From an uncultured Ruminococcus sp. (lineage in GTDB: Bacteria; Bacillota; Clostridia; Oscillospirales; Ruminococcaceae): 10,514 nucleotides of DNA. The notes beneath the pieces were generated by a model. That model was not told the origin of the DNA. It saw only the letters and a list, made by a program, of their open reading frames with translations, and ran no database searches. This document shows, piece by piece, positions 1 through 5,989 of the stretch (position 1 is the stretch's first letter; each line of letters begins with the position of its first letter). The stretch spans positions 1-10,514 of the forward strand of contig CAMOEP010000055.1 of the NCBI GenBank assembly GCA_946612185.1, written 5' to 3'. The position numbers and the translations under genes are program-made.

Positions 1-721
1 TGCCCGTGAACTGGTAGAGCAGAGAAAGCATGAGCAGAAGCAGGAGCAGTTCAACGCTTACCGCAAGGTTACTCTCGACAACCTGTTCAGCCAGATCGCT
101 GAGGGCGAGATCAAGGAACTGCCTATCATCGTAAAGGCTGACGTTCAGGGTTCTGTTGAGGCTGTTAAGCAGTCACTTGAAAAGCTCTCCAATGATGAGG
201 TAAGAGTAAGAGTTATCCACGGCGCAGTTGGTGCTGTAAAGGAGAGCGACGTTATGCTGGCAAGCGCTTCCAACGCTATCATCGTAGGCTTCAACGTTCG
301 TCCTGACCCTGTTGCTGAGGAGAACGCAAAGCGTGACGGCGTTGATATCCGCCTGTACCGTATCATATACGACGCTATCGAGGAGATAACTACCGCTATG
401 AAGGGTATGCTCGCTCCCAAGACCCGTGAGGTAGACCTGGGACGTGCTGAGGTTCGTCAGGTATACAAGATCTCCAACGTTGGTATGGTTGCCGGATGCC
501 GTGTAGTAAGCGGTAAGATCACAAGAGGCGCTCAGATAAGAGTTGTCCGTGACGGTATCATCATCGCTGACGACCAGATCGCTGGTCTGAAGCGTTTCAA
601 GGACGATGCAAGTGAAGTAGCCGAGGGTTACGAGTGCGGTATCAGCCTTGAGAAGTACAGCGATGTCAAGGAAGGCGACGTTTTCGAGGCTTATACAATA
701 GAGGAATACAGAGAAGACTGA
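1..721 (+). CDS. infB: Translation initiation factor IF-2, C-terminal part (5' end outside window)
   Basis: The reading frame is open from base 2 and gives 239 residues up to the TGA at 719-721, so this is roughly the last quarter to third of IF-2. IF-2 is a cytoplasmic GTPase that places formyl-methionyl-tRNA on the 30S subunit and promotes subunit joining. The GTP-binding domain lies upstream of the window. Visible are a charged helical linker rich in Gln, Glu and Lys (residues 1-20 of the fragment), the domain-3 signature [13 protein letters not shown], the block VGFNVRPDP, and the C-terminal beta-barrel that binds fMet-tRNA, with [13 protein letters not shown] and [18 protein letters not shown]. 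The end, KEGDVFEAY plus a short acidic tail, matches the usual IF-2 terminus, so the gene looks intact here. It leads an infB-rbfA-nrnA-truB-ribF cluster. The identification is very secure. Confidence 0.97.
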   Translation, partial: ARELVEQRKHEQKQEQFNAYRKVTLDNLFSQIAEGEIKELPIIVKADVQGSVEAVKQSLEKLSNDEVRVRVIHGAVGAVKESDVMLASASNAIIVGFNVRPDPVAEENAKRDGVDIRLYRIIYDAIEEITTAMKGMLAPKTREVDLGRAEVRQVYKISNVGMVAGCRVVSGKITRGAQIRVVRDGIIIADDQIAGLKRFKDDASEVAEGYECGISLEKYSDVKEGDVFEAYTIEEYRED

Positions 722-728
722 TCCTGAC

Positions 729-755
729 GCTCCGGGGATAAAGTTCTGCCGGAGC
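729..755 (+). other. Perfect hairpin in the infB-rbfA spacer
   Basis: GCTCCGG (729-735) and CCGGAGC (749-755) are exact reverse complements around a 13-nt loop, in the 54-nt gap between infB and rbfA. No T-run follows, so it does not look like an intrinsic terminator. It ends about 6 nt before the rbfA ribosome binding site (AAAGGAG near 763-769). It could be an RNA-processing or stability site that separates infB from the genes downstream, but that role is an inference. The stem itself is seen directly. Confidence 0.5.
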
Positions 756-775
756 ATGAATATAAAGGAGTTTAT

Positions 776-1123
776 ATGCCGAATTTTAAAAACAGCCGCA
801 CGGCTGAGGATATAAAACGTGAGATGACCGCAATTCTCAGAGAACTCAAAGACCCCCGCATTGACCCTCTGCTCACTATAGTAAGGGCTGACCTTTCAGG
901 TGATATGTCCGACTGCAAGATCTACGTTTCCTCCCTTTCGGGTATGGAAAAGACCGTGCAGTCAGTGGAGGGACTTACAAGTGCTGAGGGATTCATAAGA
1001 CGTGAACTCTTTCACCGCCTTAAATTGAGAAAGTCACCACAACTGCGGTTCATCGCAGATAATTCCATTGAGAGAAGCGCTCAGATCAGCAAGAGACTGA
1101 ATGACCTTCTCGGAGACAAGTAA
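776..1123 (+). CDS. rbfA: Ribosome-binding factor A
   Basis: RbfA is a small KH-type RNA-binding protein that binds the free 30S subunit near the 5' helix of 16S rRNA and helps its late maturation. The 115-residue product has the family length (about 110-130). It shows the expected blocks in order: an N-terminal helix with LRELKDPRI (residues 21-29), a strand around CKIYVSSLSG (47-56), and the C-terminal block from GFIRRELFHRL to LRFIADNSIE (72-99), which holds the conserved pattern of Arg, Leu, Pro, Phe, Asp and Ser. The ATG at 776 is preceded by an AAAGGAG site at a suitable distance, and there is no better upstream start. It sits between infB and nrnA, as is usual in Firmicutes, and is probably co-transcribed with both. 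Confidence 0.96.
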   Translation: MPNFKNSRTAEDIKREMTAILRELKDPRIDPLLTIVRADLSGDMSDCKIYVSSLSGMEKTVQSVEGLTSAEGFIRRELFHRLKLRKSPQLRFIADNSIERSAQISKRLNDLLGDK

Positions 1124-1141
1124 ATACAGGAGGTAAGCGAT

Positions 1142-2095
1142 ATGTTAGTTGATCTCTATGAAGCTGCCAAGTTCCTCAGATCAGCTGAGGACGCTGTTAT
1201 CATCACTCACCGCTCTCCCGACGGCGACTGCATCGGAGCAGGCTACGGTCTGAGGGATATACTCGCTGAACTGGGTATAAGAAGCAGAGTGATCTGCCAT
1301 GACATTATCCCTAAGAGGTATGCGTTCCTTACCGACGGCATAACCGACGAGGACTTCGAGCCTAAGACAATTATCGCTGTTGATATCGCTGATACTCAGC
1401 TTATGGGTGACTATGAGAAGATATACGGCGATAAAGTACAGCTTTGTATCGACCACCATGAATCCAATAAGAACTATGCTGAGAGGACTCTCCTGCGTGC
1501 AGATGCTACTGCTGCCTGCGAGGTCATCTATGACCTGGCGAAATATATGGGTGTGAATATCAGCCGCCACTGTGCTATGTGCCTTTATACAGGCATCGCT
1601 ACAGATTCAGGCTGCTTCAAGTTTGAGTGTACTACTCCCCGTGCCCATGAGATAGCCGCTGAGATGAAGCGCACTTATGACATCAATTTCGCTAAGATAA
1701 ACAGGAATATGTTCGACGTTAAGTCCCGTGGCAGAATGAAGCTGGACGCTCAGCTTACCGACCTTATGGAGGAGTATCTGGACGGACGGGTAGTCATCAT
1801 ATGTATCACTCAGGAGAAAATGAAGGAACTGGGCGTTGCTATGGAGGAACTGGAAGGCTTTGCTCCCAAGACTATACAGCTTGAGGGTACAGAAGTCGGT
1901 ATCCTTATGCGTGAGCGTGAGGACGGCGTGTTCAAATGCTCATTCCGTTCCGCTGAAAAGGTGAATGTATCTAAGATATGCCAGACCCTCGGCGGCGGCG
2001 GTCATGCAAGGGCTGCCGGCTGTTCAGCTTCCGGCGATATCTCCGAGATAAAGGAGTACCTGGTAGAAGCTGTAAGAAAGGCGCTTGACGAATGA
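1142..2095 (+). CDS. nrnA: DHH/DHHA1 phosphoesterase, NrnA-type oligoribonuclease/pAp phosphatase
   Basis: Proteins of this family are cytoplasmic, metal-dependent (usually Mn) enzymes. They degrade 2-5-nt RNA fragments to mononucleotides and often also dephosphorylate 3'-phosphoadenosine 5'-phosphate. The 317-residue product has the usual length. The metal-site motifs are complete: H23 and the D27-G-D29 pair in HRSPDGDCIG, D81 in VDIAD, the family triad D104-H105-H106 followed by ESN, and D155 in GIATDSG. The C-terminal DHHA1 substrate-binding domain carries the glycine-rich LGGGGHARAAG (283-293). The ATG at 1142 follows a near-perfect AGGAGGT site (1128-1134) by 7 nt. The stop overlaps the truB start (ATGA), suggesting translational coupling. 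The symbol rests on domain content and on the location between rbfA and truB. Substrate preference cannot be read from the sequence. Confidence 0.9.
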   Translation: MLVDLYEAAKFLRSAEDAVIITHRSPDGDCIGAGYGLRDILAELGIRSRVICHDIIPKRYAFLTDGITDEDFEPKTIIAVDIADTQLMGDYEKIYGDKVQLCIDHHESNKNYAERTLLRADATAACEVIYDLAKYMGVNISRHCAMCLYTGIATDSGCFKFECTTPRAHEIAAEMKRTYDINFAKINRNMFDVKSRGRMKLDAQLTDLMEEYLDGRVVIICITQEKMKELGVAMEELEGFAPKTIQLEGTEVGILMREREDGVFKCSFRSAEKVNVSKICQTLGGGGHARAAGCSASGDISEIKEYLVEAVRKALDE

Positions 2096-2985
2096 ACGGC
2101 ATACTTTGTGTGAATAAGCCTGCCGGCTTTACTTCCTTCGACGTTGTGGCTAAACTCCGTGGCATACTCCATACCCGGCGGCTCGGTCACGGCGGTACGC
2201 TTGACCCTATGGCTACAGGCGTACTTCCGGTATTCGTCGAGGGCGCTACTAAAGCGGTGGACATTATGCCGGATAATACAAAAAGCTACCGTGCCGGATT
2301 CCGTCTGGGGTTCACTTCCGATACCCAGGACGTTACCGGCGAGGTGAGCGAGTGCAGCGATATGGCGGTCAGCGAGAGCGATATACTCTCTGTTTTGCCG
2401 GAGTTTACCGGTAAGATACAGCAGAAGCCGCCTATGTATTCCGCTGTTCAGGTAGACGGTCAGAGACTTTATGACCTTGCCAGAAAAGGCATTGAGGTGG
2501 AGCGAAAATCCCGTGAGATAGAGGTTTTCAGCCTGCACCTTGAAAGCTACCAGCCGGAGTGCCGTGAGGGTGTTCTGACTATCGGGTGCGGCAAGGGAAC
2601 TTATATCCGCACAATTATCAGCGATATCGGTGAAAAACTCGGCTGCGGCGGCATCATGACCAGCCTTGTGAGGACTTCCTCAACAGGGTTCACTCTCAGC
2701 GATTGCTATACCTTCGATGAGATACAGGTTGCTGCTGACGAGGACAGGCTGAATGAACTGATCATGCCCGTAGAGAAAGCATTTATAAGCCTGCCTGAGC
2801 TGAAACTGGGACAGGTGCAGACAAGAATGTACTCAAACGGCGTAAAGCTTGACCTGGAAAGAGTGTACAATATCCTTCCCGATGCTGATACCTACAGGGT
2901 ATACGGCTTTGACGGTGAATTCCTGGGAACGGCGCTGGCTGATCGTGAAAACGGCGTTCTGCGTGTGGGAAAGAATCTGAGGTGA
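2092..2985 (+). CDS. truB: tRNA pseudouridine(55) synthase TruB
   Basis: TruB isomerises uridine 55 in the T-loop of nearly all tRNAs to pseudouridine. The 297-residue product has family length. It starts with the typical NGILCVNKPAGFTSFDVV and carries the catalytic motif GHGGTLDPMATGVL with the nucleophile Asp38. Further family blocks are QKPPMYSAVQVDGQRLYDLA (111-130), where the Tyr stacks on the flipped base, and GTYIRTIISDIGEKLG (169-184). A C-terminal PUA-like region follows, around residues 225-297. The ATG overlaps the nrnA stop by 4 nt and has only a weak ribosome binding site (GAAAGG). Expression probably depends on coupling to nrnA translation. All catalytic features are present. 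Confidence 0.97.
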   Translation: MNGILCVNKPAGFTSFDVVAKLRGILHTRRLGHGGTLDPMATGVLPVFVEGATKAVDIMPDNTKSYRAGFRLGFTSDTQDVTGEVSECSDMAVSESDILSVLPEFTGKIQQKPPMYSAVQVDGQRLYDLARKGIEVERKSREIEVFSLHLESYQPECREGVLTIGCGKGTYIRTIISDIGEKLGCGGIMTSLVRTSSTGFTLSDCYTFDEIQVAADEDRLNELIMPVEKAFISLPELKLGQVQTRMYSNGVKLDLERVYNILPDADTYRVYGFDGEFLGTALADRENGVLRVGKNLR

Positions 2986-2989
2986 CACT

Positions 2990-3886
2990 ATGGAAAACAA
3001 TAAAACATCAGTGGCACTCGGACTTTTCGACGGAGTTCACAGAGGTCACAGGGCAGTTATCGAGACTGCTGTAAATGATGCGGTTCAGCGCTTCCTTACC
3101 CCGGCAGTATTCACCTTCGACCCGGCTACAGTGGGCGTTAAGCAGGGAAATACGCTGGAGTACATATATACCGAGGAGTACAAGGAAGTACTCATAAGGA
3201 AAATGGGCGTTGATAACATTGTCAGCGCTGATTTCAGAGACATAAAGGATATGACCGGCAGGGAATTTGCAGAGAATATCCTTATTAAAAGAATGAACGC
3301 CGGACACGTTGTCTGCGGCAGAGACTTCCGCTTCGGAAAGGGCGCTGCCTGCGGTATAAACGAGCTTCTGGCGCTGGGAAATGATATGGGCTTTAGCGTA
3401 ACTGTCGCAGACGATGTTATCTGCGCCGGGGAAAAGGTGTCGTCTACTGCCATAAGAGCGCTGCTGAAAAAGGGCGGCGCTGAAAAGGCAGCCGGACTTC
3501 TTTTGTCGCCCTATGCGGTTTACGGCGAGATAGTCCACGGAAACCATATCGGCAATACCATCGGATTCCCCACCGCTAACCAGAACTTCGCCCCCGGTCA
3601 GCTTGTACCGGCATACGGTGTTTACCGCTCAGCGGCAATGGTCTGTGGCAACAGCTACAGCGCTCTTACGGATATCGGCGTAAAACCCACTATCCAGGGC
3701 GAACGGCTGCCGCTTTCCGAGACTCATTTCTATAGCGGAAATGCTGATGTATACGGTAAGATATGTACCGTTTTCCTGGAAAAGTTCGTAAGACCCGAAA
3801 TGAAGTTCGACGGTATCGACAGCCTTAAAGCGCAGCTTCAGAAGGATTTAGCGGCAGCTAAGGCGGCAGATACTCACCGGACATGA
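2990..3886 (+). CDS. ribF: Bifunctional riboflavin kinase / FAD synthetase
   Basis: RibF phosphorylates riboflavin to FMN and adenylates FMN to FAD. The 298-residue product has both domains. The N-terminal nucleotidyltransferase shows ALGLFDGVHRGH (residues 9-20), CGRDFRFGKGAA (109-120) and the SSTAIR motif (151-156). The C-terminal flavokinase shows GFPTAN (192-197), PAYGVY (207-212), the DIGVKPT block (228-234), E244 in SETHFY, and YGKICTVFLEKFVRPEMKF (255-273). Two oddities are visible. Only about eight residues precede the ALG block, fewer than in many homologues. The motif commonly written GRTIGFPTAN reads GNTIGFPTAN, with Asn at residue 189. The start uses GAGGTGA (2979-2985), which overlaps the truB stop. 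It is the last gene of the cluster. rpsO, a common next gene in Firmicutes, is absent and a palindromic element begins 1 nt after the stop. Confidence 0.95.
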   Translation: MENNKTSVALGLFDGVHRGHRAVIETAVNDAVQRFLTPAVFTFDPATVGVKQGNTLEYIYTEEYKEVLIRKMGVDNIVSADFRDIKDMTGREFAENILIKRMNAGHVVCGRDFRFGKGAACGINELLALGNDMGFSVTVADDVICAGEKVSSTAIRALLKKGGAEKAAGLLLSPYAVYGEIVHGNHIGNTIGFPTANQNFAPGQLVPAYGVYRSAAMVCGNSYSALTDIGVKPTIQGERLPLSETHFYSGNADVYGKICTVFLEKFVRPEMKFDGIDSLKAQLQKDLAAAKAADTHRT

Positions 3887-4060
3887 AGGCAACACCGCAC
3901 AAAGACCGCCTGACGGCTTTGCGGCACATCTGCTTGCATATTTTCCGGCATCTTGCACACAAATTCCTTGACATACGTCAGTATGCCTGCGGAATTTCTG
4001 CACAATCTGCCGAAAAATCTGACTGCGCATCTGCACCACAATCTCTGTGCGGTGTTGCCT
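3887..4060. repeat. 174-bp imperfect palindromic element (MITE-like)
   Basis: The ends are inverted repeats: AGGCAACACCGCAC (3887-3900) is an exact match to GTGCGGTGTTGCCT (4047-4060). The match continues inward to 3905/4042 with one mismatch (18 of 19). Inner arms also pair. ATTTTCCGGCA (3940-3950) pairs with TGCCGAAAAAT (4008-4018) with one mismatch, and AAATTCC (3961-3967) pairs exactly with GGAATTT (3991-3997). CATAC-GTCA-GTATG (3972-3985) closes the centre. The segments 3919-3933 and 4027-4041 are partly complementary. The left arm is about 10 nt longer and holds its own small stem (AAAG, CCG, CGG, CTTT at 3901-3920). The whole stretch could therefore fold into one long hairpin. No transposase or clear target duplication is visible. 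Minus-strand ORFs here look like translations of the repeat. A MITE or similar mobile palindrome is an inference. It may also act as a transcription or RNA-stability barrier after ribF. Confidence 0.72.
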
Positions 4061-4072
4061 AAAGGCAATTTT
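4055..4072 (+). terminator. Small hairpin plus short T-run at the right edge of the palindrome
   Basis: TTGCC (4055-4059), TAAA loop, GGCAA (4064-4068), then TTTT (4069-4072). The stem is short and the T-run is only four bases, so terminator function is doubtful. The left strand of the stem is also part of the long palindrome's end repeat, so the two folds exclude each other. If any structure here stops transcription from ribF, it is this hairpin, the long palindrome, or both. Confidence 0.3.
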
Positions 4073-4184
4073 CGTGCGGCTTTCACTGCATTTTCACATT
4101 AAAGAGTTAATATATTTTCAAGACTTTTGGAAGTTACTGCAAGAACTCTTGCTCTGACCTCCGGAAAAAGGAGGAAACCTTTAA
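4061..4184 (+). other. Leader region upstream of the ABC operon
   Basis: No gene is seen here. The stretch 4090-4120 is AT-rich and contains a plausible -10 hexamer, TAATAT (4108-4113), but no convincing -35 at 16-18 bp spacing. A promoter is likely somewhere in this stretch because the operon follows a structured, terminator-like region, but its exact place is not supported. GCAAG-AACT-CTTGC (4139-4152) forms a small 5-bp hairpin. A second hairpin involving the ribosome binding site is listed separately. Confidence 0.4.
4158..4174 (+). promoter_or_regulatory. Ribosome binding site of the ABC operon inside a hairpin
   Basis: The strong Shine-Dalgarno AAGGAGG (4168-4174) lies 10 nt before the ATG at 4185. 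CCTCC at 4158-4162 is exactly complementary to its GGAGG core (4170-4174) across a 7-nt loop, so the leader RNA can fold back and hide the site. Whether this controls translation in the cell is an inference. A five-pair GC-rich stem could also arise by chance next to a purine-rich site. Confidence 0.4.
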
Positions 4185-5261
4185 ATGATCGAGGTTAAAA
4201 ACCTTACCAAACGATACGGCGATAAACAAGCCGTGAACAATATCAGCTTCAAGGTCGAGAAAGGCGAGATCCTTGGCTTTCTTGGCCCTAACGGTGCTGG
4301 TAAGTCAACCACTATGAATATGCTTACGGGGTATATCTCATCTACTTCCGGACAGATACTCATAAACGGCGTTGACATTCTGGAAGACCCTAAGAAGGCT
4401 AAGTCCTATATAGGATATCTTCCTGAGATACCTCCGCTGTATGCTGATATGACAGTTGACTCATACCTGGGCTTCATGTATGACCTGAAAAAATGTAAGC
4501 TTCCCAGAAAAGCGCACCTTAAAGAGGTATGCGACCTGTGCAAGATAAGCGCTGTAAGGGGAAGAATCATCCGCAATCTCTCAAAGGGTTATAAGCAGAG
4601 AGTAGGTCTTGCTCAGGCACTTATCAATAATCCCCCTGTACTTATCCTCGATGAGCCTACAGTAGGTCTTGACCCGAATCAGATCATCGAGATAAGGACT
4701 CTCATCAAGAAGCTGGGAAAGAATCATACCGTTATCCTTTCCTCACATATCCTGCCTGAGATACAGGCTGTATGCGACAAGATCATCATTATCAACAAGG
4801 GCGTTGTTGCAGCTGACGGTACTGCTGATGAGATCGCAAAGAATATCACCAATGAGCATAAGATGACCCTGCGCATCGAGGGTACTACCCATACCGCAAA
4901 TGATAAGCAGGAGATCGTTGATGCACTGAAAAAGATAGAGGGCGTGAAGTATGTCCGTGCTGATATGGAGCGTGAGCGTGGTATCTATGACTACGACGTT
5001 GAGGCTCATGAGAACGTGGATATCCGCCGTGCTGTCAATAACCTCTGCCGTGAGAAGGGCTGGAATATCCTTATGCTCCAGCTTTCTAACCTGACCCTTG
5101 AGGACATCTTCCTCAAGATTACTATGGGCGATATCGTCCCCGGCAGAGACAAGGCTGACATCGTTGAAAAGCCTGCTCCCAAGATCGAGCTTTCCGTCAA
5201 GGACGGAGAACTTGTGGCAAATGCAGATGATGCAAGCGATAACAACGGAGGTGATAAATAA
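4185..5261 (+). CDS. ABC transporter ATP-binding protein, GldA-like
   Basis: This is the cytoplasmic ATPase subunit expected to power the permease encoded next to it. The 358-residue protein has a full nucleotide-binding domain: Walker A GPNGAGKST (34-42), signature LSKGY (132-136), Walker B LILDEP (153-158), the D-loop GLDP (161-164) and switch His188 (SSHIL). The Q-loop region reads IGYLPEIPPLY with Glu81 where many ABC proteins have Gln. In my recollection this is common in the GldA/NatA-like branch. After about residue 225 comes an accessory alpha/beta domain ending at LTLEDIFLKIT, as in ABC-2 export ATPases. A polar, probably disordered tail of about 40 residues follows (320-358, Asp/Asn/Lys-rich). 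The stop overlaps the permease start by 1 nt (TAATG). The substrate is unknown. The GldA-like call rests on the neighbouring GldF- and GldG-like genes. Confidence 0.93.
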   Translation: MIEVKNLTKRYGDKQAVNNISFKVEKGEILGFLGPNGAGKSTTMNMLTGYISSTSGQILINGVDILEDPKKAKSYIGYLPEIPPLYADMTVDSYLGFMYDLKKCKLPRKAHLKEVCDLCKISAVRGRIIRNLSKGYKQRVGLAQALINNPPVLILDEPTVGLDPNQIIEIRTLIKKLGKNHTVILSSHILPEIQAVCDKIIIINKGVVAADGTADEIAKNITNEHKMTLRIEGTTHTANDKQEIVDALKKIEGVKYVRADMERERGIYDYDVEAHENVDIRRAVNNLCREKGWNILMLQLSNLTLEDIFLKITMGDIVPGRDKADIVEKPAPKIELSVKDGELVANADDASDNNGGDK

Positions 5262-5965
5262 TGGGAGCTATTTACAGAAGAGAGATGAACGCCTTCTTCA
5301 TATCAGGCGTTGCGTATGTATTCCTTACAGTATTCTTCCTGCTCTCCGGCATATTCTTCTTCAACGGCGTTGTGGGCGCAGGTACTACTGAAACGTCATC
5401 AATGTTCGGTTCGATGTTCATAATCGTACTCTTTCTTATTCCTATCCTCACCATGAGACTTCTGAGTGAGGAGAAGAAAAACCGTACCGACCAGGGTCTT
5501 CTGACTGCGCCGGTGGGTCTGTGGTCGATAGTACTCGGAAAGTACTTCGCTGCACTTACTCTTTTCGTTATCGCTGAGAGTATCGTATTTGTATACTCCA
5601 TTATACTTGCGTATCTGGGAAATGTAATATGGTCAACTCTCCTGGGCAACTACTTTGCTATGCTTTTCCTGGGAGCTGCATTTATCGCAGTAGGACTTTT
5701 TGTATCCTCACTTACAGAGAACCAGATGGCATCAGCTATCGCAAGTATGCTTGCACTTTTCGTGCTTTACCTCTTTGACTCATTCGCAAATAACGTAAGC
5801 AGCGAGATAATAAAGAAACTCATGGCTTCTGTATCATTCTATTCAAGATACGTTGAGTTTACTCAGGGAGTGTTCAACCTCTCCAGTATCGTATTCTTCC
5901 TCAGTACAGCGTTCCTGTTCAACTTCTTCACAGTAAGAGTTCTTGACAAGCGCCGTTGGGGTTAA
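5261..5965 (+). CDS. ABC-2 type permease, GldF-like
   Basis: This 234-residue integral membrane protein has about six hydrophobic segments, near residues 12-36, 50-68, 95-120, 128-150, 156-175 and 206-226. A short cytoplasmic N-terminus beginning MGAIYRREM resembles the amphipathic start of ABC-2 permeases. The first cytoplasmic loop carries the block LTMRLLSEEKKNRTDQGLL (63-81), which is typical of the GldF/NosY-like ABC-2 family. Overall size and helix count fit that family. It presumably forms a dimeric channel driven by the ATPase encoded immediately upstream. Its start overlaps that gene's stop by 1 nt and uses a strong GGAGGTGA site (5247-5254) inside it. No substrate can be inferred. 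Confidence 0.9.
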   Translation: MGAIYRREMNAFFISGVAYVFLTVFFLLSGIFFFNGVVGAGTTETSSMFGSMFIIVLFLIPILTMRLLSEEKKNRTDQGLLTAPVGLWSIVLGKYFAALTLFVIAESIVFVYSIILAYLGNVIWSTLLGNYFAMLFLGAAFIAVGLFVSSLTENQMASAIASMLALFVLYLFDSFANNVSSEIIKKLMASVSFYSRYVEFTQGVFNLSSIVFFLSTAFLFNFFTVRVLDKRRWG

Positions 5966-5989
5966 TAGGGAAAGGAAGGTATATTTCAG

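Noticed and set aside
173..757. 194-codon open frame on the minus strand opposite infB
   Set aside because: It is fully antisense to the IF-2 C-terminus and explained by the same codon bias; no family features.
2002..2538. 178-codon minus-strand frame opposite nrnA and truB (and a similar one at 3008-3547 opposite ribF)
   Set aside because: They are shadows of well-supported genes with no start signals or domains of their own.
3848..4086. Two short minus-strand open frames over the palindromic element (3848-4039 and 3874-4086)
   Set aside because: Their translations are readings of the inverted-repeat arms, Arg/Cys/Gln-rich and without a convincing ribosome binding site. Repeats like this commonly create spurious ORFs.
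4082..4113. Promoter with -10 TAATAT upstream of the ABC operon
   Set aside because: The -10 is plausible but no -35 resembling TTGACA exists at 16-18 bp, so it is not listed as a feature of its own.
5098..5391. 97-codon plus-strand frame across the ATPase-permease junction
   Set aside because: It is out of frame with two overlapping genes that have clear motifs and membrane segments; its translation is low-complexity Ser/Arg/Leu.
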